64,000 nucleotides of DNA from Ectobacillus funiculus (GTDB lineage Bacteria > Bacillota > Bacilli > Bacillales > Bacillaceae_G): the NCBI RefSeq assembly GCF_042429435.1, contig NZ_JBHMAF010000100.1. One strand, 5' to 3'. This document shows, in pieces, positions 34,765 through 42,737 of this stretch. Numbering within the stretch: the first letter of the stretch is position 1; each line of letters opens with the position of its first letter. The notes under the pieces are model-generated. The model saw only the letters and a list, made by a program, of their open reading frames with translations. It did no database searches and was not told where the DNA came from. A program made the translations under genes and the position numbers.

Positions 34765-35418
34765 CCTTATTCGTTGTCTTCTCATCCATTGCGTAGCAAC
34801 CCACTTTTCTCCCTTTATAACCGGTGCACCACCATGTAAAGTTAACTCATTCAGGCTAGAATCGTTGTAGAAGTATTCAAAATAGACCGCCATCCCTTTT
34901 TGTGGAGAAACAGAAAACTTTAAATGAGGAAAAATTGTTTCTCCTCCTTTTTCCACATCATCGTTTAAATACATAACTAAACTAGATAGGCGATTGTTCT
35001 CCTGCGCATCCATTGCTGAAAAATAGTCAACATGTGGTTTATACTCCTGTCCAATTTTATACTGAAGAACATGGATGCCCTCTGCATGTTCTCCTGGTAT
35101 ATTCATAATACTTGCTACTCTTTTTTCAATTCTGGCGATGAGTTCATTTTCAGCATCCTGAAAAAACATGCCTTTACTTGTTCTCATTTCGTCTATCTTT
35201 CGCGAAGCGCCGATTTTCGAACGTTGCAAACGTTCCTTTGATAAGCGAATTAATTTATCACATTCTTCATCACTTAAAACATTCCCTAAAACTACAATTA
35301 ACGGTTCCGCTAATCTAGCAATTATGTTAATTTCCCTATCCTCTGTTTGTATCTTGTTGCCAACGTGATTAAAAATCGTTAATTCTTTAATAGTTGATTC
35401 TTTAGCATTCATTGTCAA
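34762..35418 (-). CDS. Prolyl 4-hydroxylase-like 2-oxoglutarate/Fe(II) dioxygenase
   Basis: 218 residues. The iron ligands His129, Asp131 and His195 (HVDYF, LHGG) and the 2-oxoglutarate-binding Lys205 (KGEKW) are all present. It is very similar to the prolyl 4-hydroxylase of B. anthracis/B. cereus as I remember it, over the full length. It should hydroxylate proline in a peptide or protein, possibly collagen-like spore proteins. TTG 35418 has AAAGGG about 11 bases upstream; ATG 35412 is the alternative start. The stop TAA lies in the repeat element. Confidence 0.88.
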   Translation of the reverse strand: MTMNAKESTIKELTIFNHVGNKIQTEDREINIIARLAEPLIVVLGNVLSDEECDKLIRLSKERLQRSKIGASRKIDEMRTSKGMFFQDAENELIARIEKRVASIMNIPGEHAEGIHVLQYKIGQEYKPHVDYFSAMDAQENNRLSSLVMYLNDDVEKGGETIFPHLKFSVSPQKGMAVYFEYFYNDSSLNELTLHGGAPVIKGEKWVATQWMRRQRIR

Positions 35419-35514
35419 CTTGCATCATTCCCTTTAACAGATTTTAAAAAGAAATCCCCTATATAAAAAATTTACGCTCTCTATTATAAAAGTAGAAGAG
35501 GCTCTGTTGTATTT

Positions 35515-35622
35515 CAGAACGTCCTGAACCGTGAGTTCTACAGACTGTCTAGGTATCACAAGCTCGTAACGGACATTACCTATATACAGGTTGGAGATAC
35601 TTTTATCTGTCTGTTATTTTAG
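35515..35622 (+). pseudogene. IS3-family transposase fragment
   Basis: An open stretch reads QNVLNREFYRLSRYHKLVTD followed by ITYIQVGDTFI. NVLNRxF and VTDITYI are the hallmark of IS3/IS150 OrfB around the first catalytic Asp (DDE motif). The fragment is about 35 codons, with a stop soon after and no inverted repeats seen. It is a relic in the 450-bp gap before the DUF523 gene. Confidence 0.7.
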
Positions 35623-35870
35623 ATTTATATATGATTGGTAGTGAACTTTTATGCTTTTTTAGGGTAGCGTAAAATTGGATTTAAAATAGGCTAGATTTGC
35701 TATAAAAAAATAAAATGTTCTATATGATATATATAAGCCCAGCCTCACCGTTTTTTGGGAATCCTTTATTTCCAAGGAAAAAAGCGAAGGTGGCGAATTT
35801 GATTTTGACCTAAATCGAGGTGTGAATCTCCGGTAAATAGTTATCCTGCAAGTAAGAGGGAGGCAGTTTG

Positions 35871-36341
35871 ATGATTGTTGTAAGTGCTTGTATGGCTGGT
35901 TTAGCTGTTCGTTATGATGGGAATTCGGCTCGCGTCGAGGGCATTGCACGATTAGTGCGTGAAGGGAAGGCTGTATTGGTCTGCCCAGAGCAGTTAGGCG
36001 GCTTTCCTACGCCTAGGCCTCCAGCAGAAATTCAAAATGGAGATGGCTATGATGTGTTAGATGGAAAAGCGAAGGTGATTAATCAGCAAGGAGAGGATGT
36101 AACGGAAGACTTTATTCAAGGCGCCCAACAGGCCTTAGAGGTTGCACAAGCGGCTGGAGCTATGAAAGCGGTGTTAAAAGAAAACAGTCCATCTTGCGGA
36201 AGCCATTTCATCTATTCTGGAAAGTTCAATGGTGAGAAGGCTAAAGGAGTAGGTGTTACAACAGCCCTTTTTGAGAGAAATGGAATTGAAGTGTTGTCAG
36301 AGGATGACCTTGAGGAGCTTCTTCAGGAGTATGAAAAATAA
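35871..36341 (+). CDS. DUF523 family protein
   Basis: 156 residues. The conserved cysteines of the family are present: Cys7 (VVSACMAGL), CPEQLGG with the PRPPAEI motif, and SPSCG near residue 110. Some DUF523 proteins bind an iron-sulfur cluster and have been connected with thio-base desulfuration, but a role here is not shown. AGAGGGAGG lies eight bases before ATG 35871. It is a single-gene unit. Confidence 0.85.
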   Translation: MIVVSACMAGLAVRYDGNSARVEGIARLVREGKAVLVCPEQLGGFPTPRPPAEIQNGDGYDVLDGKAKVINQQGEDVTEDFIQGAQQALEVAQAAGAMKAVLKENSPSCGSHFIYSGKFNGEKAKGVGVTTALFERNGIEVLSEDDLEELLQEYEK

Positions 36342-36514
36342 TCCTTTGAAATCTCAAACAAACACTCTCCGACAATCGTTCTAGTTTGAAACTGAAGTTT
36401 GATATTCTGAAAAAATTATATACTAAAAACTATGTTAGATTTTCTTACATGAAGAAAGACGGAGTATGATAATTTTTTATAAGATACATACAAGAATTAG
36501 AAAACAGCAGGTGA

Positions 36515-36862
36515 GTGAGTGTGAGTTCTTCTTTTAAGAAGCAGATGTCACAGTTATATAATGAAGTGAATCAAGAGATTTATAGTACAGGAGTTAACAA
36601 GCAAAAAATTGATATTCTAGATAACCGTATTGTCATTTTTGCTCAGACGAGGCGATCGCCTTTAATTTCAGTGCTGAGTGAAAGGTATCCTGAACTGACC
36701 TTATCTGTCGATGGGGCTTTAGCCATGGAATATAAACGTCGATTAAAAGAAAAGTTTGAGGACCAGTTTGGAATAAAGGTTACAACCATCATTAAGGATT
36801 ATGATTCTGCAAGTGAGCATGCTTGTACGGTAATTTATCTGGAGCAGTCGCTGGGTATTTAA
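36515..36862 (+). CDS. DUF2294 family protein
   Basis: 115 residues starting at GTG (a second GTG lies two codons later). It reads SFKKQMSQLYNEVNQEIYSTGV at the start and a compact alpha/beta fold after that, matching the DUF2294 family common in Bacillus. The function is unknown. CAGCAGGTGAG precedes it. A relic of a second family member appears to lie at 53404. Confidence 0.75.
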   Translation: MSVSSSFKKQMSQLYNEVNQEIYSTGVNKQKIDILDNRIVIFAQTRRSPLISVLSERYPELTLSVDGALAMEYKRRLKEKFEDQFGIKVTTIIKDYDSASEHACTVIYLEQSLGI

Positions 36863-36962
36863 TTCATAGTATTATTGTTGGAGAAATTTTGATTTATCAT
36901 TTTTTCTTCACGGACTTGTTTTAAGGATTTAGGAGCTTAAATTTCGTTATACGTGATTTAGG

Positions 36963-37010
36963 AGCCGTAGATGTAGAAGGAGACCCCTTCTATTTCTGCG
37001 GCTTTTTTTT
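36963..37010 (+). terminator. Hairpin terminator just upstream of the uric acid permease gene
   Basis: AGCCG.AGA.GTAGAAGG / CCTTCTATTTCTGCGGCT stem with eight T. Its T run ends only 12 bases before the permease ribosome-binding site, so it ends DUF2294 transcription or acts as an attenuator in the permease leader. Confidence 0.8.
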
Positions 37011-37034
37011 ATAAAACATTCAGGAGGAGTAAAC

Positions 37035-38339
37035 ATGAATTCAAAAATATTATCGTTAGGGTTTCAGCATGTCATGGCCATGTATGCCGGAGCGATTCTT
37101 GTTCCCTTGCTTGTTGGGAGGGAGCTGCACCTTAATTCCGAACAATTGGCTTACTTGGTTGCCATTGATTTATTAACATGTGGTATTGCGACCTTGCTGC
37201 AGGCGTGGAAAAACAAATATTTCGGGATTGGTCTACCTGTTGTTTTGGGTGCTTCATTTGTTGCCCTGTCGCCAATGATTGCGATCGGATCACAATATGG
37301 CGTTTCTGCCATTTATGGATCCATTATAGTAGCAGGGCTCTTCATTCTTGTCTGTGCCCGTTATCTTGGAAAACTCGTCAAGTTCTTTCCTCCTGTTGTT
37401 ACAGGAACCGTCGTTGTGATTATTGGGCTATCGCTAATTCCATCAGGGATTAGAAATATGGCGGGCGGGATGGGAAGTCCAGACTTTGGCAGCTTGAACA
37501 ACTTGCTGTTATCCATGGGTGTTATCGCCTTTATCCTTATCATAAATCGTTTTGTGAAAGGATATGCCCGCTCTCTTTCGGTGCTCTTAGGGATTATTGC
37601 CGGTACAGCAGCAGCGGCAATAATGGGAAAAGTAAATTTTGCTAAGGTGTCAGAAGCTTCGTGGTTTCATATTCCTCAGCCGTTCTATTTTGGAGCTCCA
37701 TCCTTCGAGGTTGGTCCGATATTGACGATGCTCATTGTAGGGTTAGTTATTATTGTTGAATCAACGGGTGTGTTTCTTGCCCTAGGGAAAATTTGTGACC
37801 GCCCTATCACACAAGACGACCTGACCCGAGGCTATCGTGCAGAAGGTTTGGCTATTGTGTTAGGAGGAATCTTTAATGCCTTTCCTTACAACACTTTTGC
37901 GCAAAATGTAGGGCTGGTTCAACTATCGCGAAATAAATCAACGAACGTTGTGGTGGCAGCAGGCGGCATCCTTGTTTTTCTCGGTTTAGTTCCCAAAATT
38001 ACGGCTTTTGCTACCGTTATTCCTGCTTCGGTGCTTGGCGGTGCTACCGTTGTGCTGTTTGGGATGGTCGTATCTTCAGGGATTAAAATGCTAAGTTCTG
38101 TAGACTACAACAATCAGCATAATGCACTCATTATCGCTTGCTCGATTTCGTTAGGTCTGGGGGCCACTGTTGTACCTGAATTGTTCAGTCAATTACCTTC
38201 AGCGCTGCGAATCATCGTTAGTGATGGAGTGATTACCGGAAGTCTAACTGCGATCTGTATGAACCTATTCTTTAACCTCCGGACAGTTTTATCTCCAGCA
38301 TCCGTCCAGCAGGAGAAAGCTGATGCGGCACAGATTTAA
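37035..38339 (+). CDS. pucK: Uric acid/xanthine permease (NCS2 family, PucK-like)
   Basis: 434 residues with about 14 hydrophobic segments. NCS2 signatures: FQHVMAMYAGAILVPLLVG at the start, FFPPVVTGTVVVIIGLSLIP, VESTGVFLALG, and FNAFPYNTFAQNVGLVQLS. It imports urate or xanthine with protons. CAGGAGGAG precedes the ATG. The urate-degradation enzymes follow directly, which supports urate as substrate. Confidence 0.88.
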   Translation: MNSKILSLGFQHVMAMYAGAILVPLLVGRELHLNSEQLAYLVAIDLLTCGIATLLQAWKNKYFGIGLPVVLGASFVALSPMIAIGSQYGVSAIYGSIIVAGLFILVCARYLGKLVKFFPPVVTGTVVVIIGLSLIPSGIRNMAGGMGSPDFGSLNNLLLSMGVIAFILIINRFVKGYARSLSVLLGIIAGTAAAAIMGKVNFAKVSEASWFHIPQPFYFGAPSFEVGPILTMLIVGLVIIVESTGVFLALGKICDRPITQDDLTRGYRAEGLAIVLGGIFNAFPYNTFAQNVGLVQLSRNKSTNVVVAAGGILVFLGLVPKITAFATVIPASVLGGATVVLFGMVVSSGIKMLSSVDYNNQHNALIIACSISLGLGATVVPELFSQLPSALRIIVSDGVITGSLTAICMNLFFNLRTVLSPASVQQEKADAAQI

Positions 38340-38368
38340 TGAGAAAAAGATAAAGGGGTTATGATCAC

Positions 38369-38863
38369 ATGATTACTATAAATGTTTTAAATGAAATTGC
38401 GTTGTCTGAGTTTGTGGAACAGCTAAAGGATCTATTTGAGCACTCTCCGTGGATAGTCCAAAGGGCAGGAGAGCTTCGTCCTTTTCGGTCCCGCGAGGAT
38501 CTTTATGAAGGGATGATCAGCGTTGTGAAAACAGCGAGTGACGAAGAAAAATTGGACTTAATTCGGGCTCATCCTCATTTAGGGACACGCAAAACGATGA
38601 GTTCATTTTCTCAGAGTGAACAAAAAAATGTTGGCTTGAACCAACTATCAGAAACGGAATATGAGCTTTTGCTGAATATGAATAAGGGGTACGTTCAACG
38701 ATTTGGTTTCCCTTTTATTTTAGCTGTTCGCGGAAAAAATAAAGATGAAATGTTTCAAGCGATGCAGAATCGATTGAAACATTCAAAGGAACAAGAATTT
38801 AACCAAGCTTTATCAGAAATCTATCAAATTGTTCGATTTAGAATAGAAGATCAAATTATGTAA
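38369..38863 (+). CDS. uraD: OHCU decarboxylase
   Basis: 164 residues. It converts 2-oxo-4-hydroxy-4-carboxy-5-ureidoimidazoline to (S)-allantoin, the last step of urate to allantoin. The catalytic region HPHLG (about residue 70) and FGFPFILAVRG are conserved. In B. subtilis this domain is fused to uricase in PucL; here it stands alone and no uricase domain follows. It is 30 bases after the permease gene and 18 before pucM, in one operon. Confidence 0.9.
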   Translation: MITINVLNEIALSEFVEQLKDLFEHSPWIVQRAGELRPFRSREDLYEGMISVVKTASDEEKLDLIRAHPHLGTRKTMSSFSQSEQKNVGLNQLSETEYELLLNMNKGYVQRFGFPFILAVRGKNKDEMFQAMQNRLKHSKEQEFNQALSEIYQIVRFRIEDQIM

Positions 38864-38880
38864 CTGAGGGTGGTAATCAG

Positions 38881-39237
38881 ATGAAGGGACTTACTACACA
38901 TATATTGGATTTAACACATGGGCATCCTGCTTCAGAGGTAGCTATCGAGCTTTACCGTTGGGAAGGATCATCAACTAGACGTTTGTTAAACACCGCAGCA
39001 ACTAATGCGGATGGCCGACTAGATGATCCACTCCTGACTTTTGATCGGATGCAATCAGGGGAGTATGAACTTTTGTTTTATATCGGAGATTATTTCAGGA
39101 AAAAGGGACTACAACTATCCGATCCTGCCTTTCTTGATAAGGTAGCAGTGCGAGTTGGGATCAGTAACTTGGCATCACATTATCATGTCCCATTGCTTGT
39201 ATCACCATGGGGCTATCAGGTCTATCGGGGAAGCTAG
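38881..39237 (+). CDS. pucM: 5-hydroxyisourate hydrolase (transthyretin-like)
   Basis: 118 residues. It starts LTTHILDLTHGHPASEVAI and ends with the diagnostic YRGS tetrapeptide, with the catalytic His in THIL and in SHYHVPLLVSPWGYQVYRGS. It hydrolyses the unstable product of urate oxidation to OHCU. It is co-transcribed with uraD and the flavoprotein gene, forming the urate-to-allantoin module. Confidence 0.93.
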   Translation: MKGLTTHILDLTHGHPASEVAIELYRWEGSSTRRLLNTAATNADGRLDDPLLTFDRMQSGEYELLFYIGDYFRKKGLQLSDPAFLDKVAVRVGISNLASHYHVPLLVSPWGYQVYRGS

Positions 39238-39293
39238 CATTTTAATAGCTTGTTTGGCTAATAATCAGTAATATGTTGAGAGGGCTGAAAAGT

Positions 39294-40724
39294 ATGAGTT
39301 TAGAAGCTTTAAATAAACAAGTAAAAATGGATCTTTCCTATCTTGCGTTCGGCAGGGAAGATTGGGTTTGTCCGACCCAGCATCCTGAGGGTCACGTGTA
39401 TGATGTGGTCATTGTCGGTGGCGGCCAATCTGGTTTAGGTACAGCTTTTGGTCTTCTGCGTGAGCGAATATCTAATATTCTCATTATTGACGAAAATCGT
39501 GAAGGCTATGAAGGGCCATGGGTAACCTATGCCCGTATGGTGACGCTGCGTACACCGAAGCATTTGACCTCTGTTGACCTTGGGATTCCTTCTCTGACTT
39601 TTCGTTCCTGGTGGGAAGCACAATTTGGAGAAAAGGGTTGGGCGGCTGTGGATAAGATCCCGCGAGGTGATTGGATGAACTATCTGCGCTGGTATCGGAA
39701 GGTTCTCAATCTGCCCGTTGTTAATGAAGTAAAGTTGAAGCTTATTGAGCCTATCGAGGAAGGGCTTCACCGACTGCATATTGAAGGGGCGGGAGCAACG
39801 TCCAGTGTAGTATTGGCACGCAAGGTCATTTTGGCTACTGGTATTCAGGGCGGTGGTGAATGGCATGTACCGCCGATGATTTCTGAAAAATTATCTCGTC
39901 ATCTCTATGCCCACACTTCTGAAGCTATTGATTTTGAGGCGCTGAAGGGCAAGAAGATTGCTATTTTAGGTGGCGGTGCCTCAGCTTTTGATAATGCCAA
40001 TTTCGCATTATCAGAAGGTGTGGCTGAGGCGCATGTGTTCGTTCGCCGTAAGGAGCTGCCGCGCATTAATCCAATTCGCCAGATGGAGGGTTCGGGCCTT
40101 ATTGAACGTTTCCATGCCCTTCCCGATGCTGATAAATATGCCGTTATCGCTCATTTCTTTAAGCATAATCAGCCCCCTACGAATGATACCTTTGCACGCG
40201 CAGCTTCATGGCCTGGCTTTAATCTGCACTTAGGTGCGCCATGGCTTAAAGTCGAGACAAAAGGTGAAGGCGCAGTGGTGACTACGCCTCAGGGGGAATT
40301 TACTTTTGATTTTCTAATTATTAGCACTGGTCTTGTCACCGATCCAGCCTTGCGTCCGGAGCTGAAGCTTTTCGAAAGCGATATTGCTCGCTGGGGCGAT
40401 CGTTATCAGGCGCCAGCGGAAATCGCTAATCAGATGCTTGATGCGCATCCTTATCTCAGCCCCGGCTTTGCTTTCACAAGCCGCGATGAGAAGGGTAAAA
40501 AGCGTCTGCATGGGCTGTTTGCTTTTAATTATTCAGCCTTAATTAGCTGCGGTATCTCGGCCTCTGCACTTTCAGGTATGAGATATGGGATACCTAAGCT
40601 TGTGTCAGCGGTGGCAGATCAGCTTTTCCTCGATGATCGCGAAGACATTCTGGGAAACTTCTTTGCTTATAGTGAGACTGAATTTGTTGGTGAATGGACG
40701 AAAAGGAATGTGATTGAAGCTTAG
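39294..40724 (+). CDS. FAD/NAD(P)-dependent monooxygenase, candidate urate hydroxylase
   Basis: 476 residues from ATG 39294 (AGAGGG nine bases upstream). There are two Rossmann motifs: FAD-binding VGGGQSGLG at residues 41-49 and NADPH-type GGGASAFD at 226-233, plus an LATG-type strand. This is the architecture of flavin-containing/Baeyer-Villiger monooxygenases, not of HpxO. It follows uraD and pucM, and no uricase gene is in the cluster, so I infer that it oxidises urate to 5-hydroxyisourate, as reported for the non-homologous HpyO type. Its GC content is clearly above its neighbours (CGC, GCG and CTG codons), suggesting acquisition by transfer. Confidence 0.75.
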   Translation: MSLEALNKQVKMDLSYLAFGREDWVCPTQHPEGHVYDVVIVGGGQSGLGTAFGLLRERISNILIIDENREGYEGPWVTYARMVTLRTPKHLTSVDLGIPSLTFRSWWEAQFGEKGWAAVDKIPRGDWMNYLRWYRKVLNLPVVNEVKLKLIEPIEEGLHRLHIEGAGATSSVVLARKVILATGIQGGGEWHVPPMISEKLSRHLYAHTSEAIDFEALKGKKIAILGGGASAFDNANFALSEGVAEAHVFVRRKELPRINPIRQMEGSGLIERFHALPDADKYAVIAHFFKHNQPPTNDTFARAASWPGFNLHLGAPWLKVETKGEGAVVTTPQGEFTFDFLIISTGLVTDPALRPELKLFESDIARWGDRYQAPAEIANQMLDAHPYLSPGFAFTSRDEKGKKRLHGLFAFNYSALISCGISASALSGMRYGIPKLVSAVADQLFLDDREDILGNFFAYSETEFVGEWTKRNVIEA

Positions 40725-40832
40725 CCGGCATCACATACGGATGAGGAGCCAACGCGCAGTTTACACGGGACTAAGACGTTGTTTGAAGGTACAATTACCG
40801 AAATTTATATGAATATATCTAAATATTACTTA

Positions 40833-40871
40833 GAATAAGCAGGCGGGTTTAATTTCTCGCCTGCTTATTCT
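40833..40871. terminator. Bidirectional terminator between the flavoprotein gene and pucR
   Basis: GAATAAGCAGGCG / CGCCTGCTTATTC, a 13-bp perfect inverted repeat with a 12-base loop. Confidence 0.85.
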
Positions 40872-40896
40872 GTACGATTTAACCATTGCTGCTGGA

Positions 40897-42525
40897 TCAA
40901 GAAAGCTGGTTGTTCCCCTGGATTAAAGCTTTAATTCTAAAAGCGAGCCGCAATCGTAGCGTTTCATCTGCATCTTTTACACTTCTTCCAATGATTTCTT
41001 CACATTTTTCCAGACGATAAATGACAGTATTGCGGTGTACATATAACCGCTTTGCTGTTTCTGCTAACTCACAATGTGTTTCTAAATAAACAGATAAAGT
41101 CTGAAGCAGTAATTCATGATCCTTTTTTGGTTCATTGGCAAATGCTTGGAAGGTGTCTGTATAAAACTTTTTTAACTGATCATAAGGAACCAGTCGTAAG
41201 ATTTCCGGAACTCCCTTAGGTTGATACATTTCAATGAATTTTTTTCTTCCTGACATACCGCCATAATATAAGGTATCTGTCGCTTCCTTATAGGAGATAG
41301 GAATATGAAGGAATTGCTGCGCATAATTACTAATGCCAAAGGAAATATCTTCTTGGAAGTGGGCTGCAATTTTAGTTTGTATGACCTTTAAAAGCGAAAG
41401 GAACGATTGTTCAATGTCTTTCCAGCTATCTTTTATTTGCATAAGTAAGATGTATGAATGATCAAGTGTAAAAAGGTGAATTTTTTGATGGAACAGCTGT
41501 AATTCTGACTCGATTGTATCGTAAATCAATTCTTGCTCCGATTGATATTGTATAAATGAAATATGCTTCTCCTTGTTATCTAATCTACCTACTGCACAAA
41601 CATACCGTTGTTCATTTACTAACCCAAATTCTCTTCCGCGGCTAATTACTTCCTCGTTTGTAGAAAATGAACCATTAATGAAATTTGTAAAAAATTCATT
41701 TTGGAGACGTCTTGTATTTTGTTTTAATGCATTTTCTTTCATTAATTCAAATGCAATGACGTTTGTCGCTTGCTCAACAGTTAAGATAGTTGAACGGTTT
41801 GATAAAGGGATAAATCCTAATACACATAGGTAGCTGGACTGTCTATGTGTGTGAACAGGAAAAAGTGTGATTGTCTCTCGATCCCTAGTTAAGGAGAAGG
41901 TAGACATCGTTGTTTTTGAAAGCTGAAAATGATGTTCGCTTGTGAGTAATGTCTCCAATTGCTTAAAGAGAGAAGTATCATAATTATCATTGGCAGTTGG
42001 ACGAAAATGATGATCCAGCAGTATAACAGGTAAGCGAATAAGCGAAGACAAACTTTCAAGGATTTTATGTACACCCTGTCCGCTGATAATAAGCTTACTA
42101 AATTGTTGATGGGCTTTCATTGCGTTATGCAGCTCATTTGTCCGAATATCAAGAATATAACTCAATGATTTATTGATAATATCTCCCAGTGAAGTCTGGA
42201 GAGGAAGTTCTAAGAGTGGAAATTGCAGTTCATTTGCAAATGAAATAGCCGCTTCAGGTATTTCATTTAAAAAGCGCTTTGTTTTAATTCCTAACCCTGA
42301 ACAGCCTTGTTTCTCCATCTCTTTAATCAGCTGTAATAATGAATCAAGATCATCTTTGAAATGAAAGGCTGTTGTTACGAGTAATTCATTTTTCTTTAGA
42401 AAATGAATGATATCGGGGGCATCCATCATGTTTACCGTATTCACTTCACGTTCAATTCCTTGTTTTCCGGCCAGCAGGGCGGTTCCTTTAAAGATAGGAA
42501 GAGACAATAGTTCACTTAATTTCAT
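40897..42525 (-). CDS. pucR: PucR-family purine catabolism regulator
   Basis: 542 residues. The N-terminal PucR domain (LSELLSLPIFKGTALLAGKQGIEREVNTVNMMDAPDI in parts, about 1-125) is followed by a GGDEF-like middle region and the C-terminal HTH_30 (LAETAKRLYVHRNTVIYRLEKCEEIIG). In B. subtilis PucR activates most puc genes when purines are available. ATG 42525 (MKLSELL) has AAAGGAG about 11 bases upstream. It is divergent from pucF, so it probably controls the surrounding puc units. Confidence 0.88.
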   Translation of the reverse strand: MKLSELLSLPIFKGTALLAGKQGIEREVNTVNMMDAPDIIHFLKKNELLVTTAFHFKDDLDSLLQLIKEMEKQGCSGLGIKTKRFLNEIPEAAISFANELQFPLLELPLQTSLGDIINKSLSYILDIRTNELHNAMKAHQQFSKLIISGQGVHKILESLSSLIRLPVILLDHHFRPTANDNYDTSLFKQLETLLTSEHHFQLSKTTMSTFSLTRDRETITLFPVHTHRQSSYLCVLGFIPLSNRSTILTVEQATNVIAFELMKENALKQNTRRLQNEFFTNFINGSFSTNEEVISRGREFGLVNEQRYVCAVGRLDNKEKHISFIQYQSEQELIYDTIESELQLFHQKIHLFTLDHSYILLMQIKDSWKDIEQSFLSLLKVIQTKIAAHFQEDISFGISNYAQQFLHIPISYKEATDTLYYGGMSGRKKFIEMYQPKGVPEILRLVPYDQLKKFYTDTFQAFANEPKKDHELLLQTLSVYLETHCELAETAKRLYVHRNTVIYRLEKCEEIIGRSVKDADETLRLRLAFRIKALIQGNNQLS

Positions 42526-42737
42526 TCTATGTTTTTCTCCTTTGTAGAATATGTTTAAGTGTATCATATTTTAATTAGAACTTTAGTTAATATAAACAAA
42601 AAAATGATGGAATGTTCTACATTTCTGTAAATGCTTTTGCTCATTATTTATTTTACAATTAGTTTAGATTTTCTGACATGTTAATATATGTAACAATTCA
42701 TGATAGAAAAAGAGTTTTGAGAATAGGGGGGATTAGG

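Noticed and set aside
36863..37034. Purine riboswitch before the uric acid permease
   Set aside because: The conserved purine aptamer loop sequences are absent; only a simple terminator hairpin is visible.
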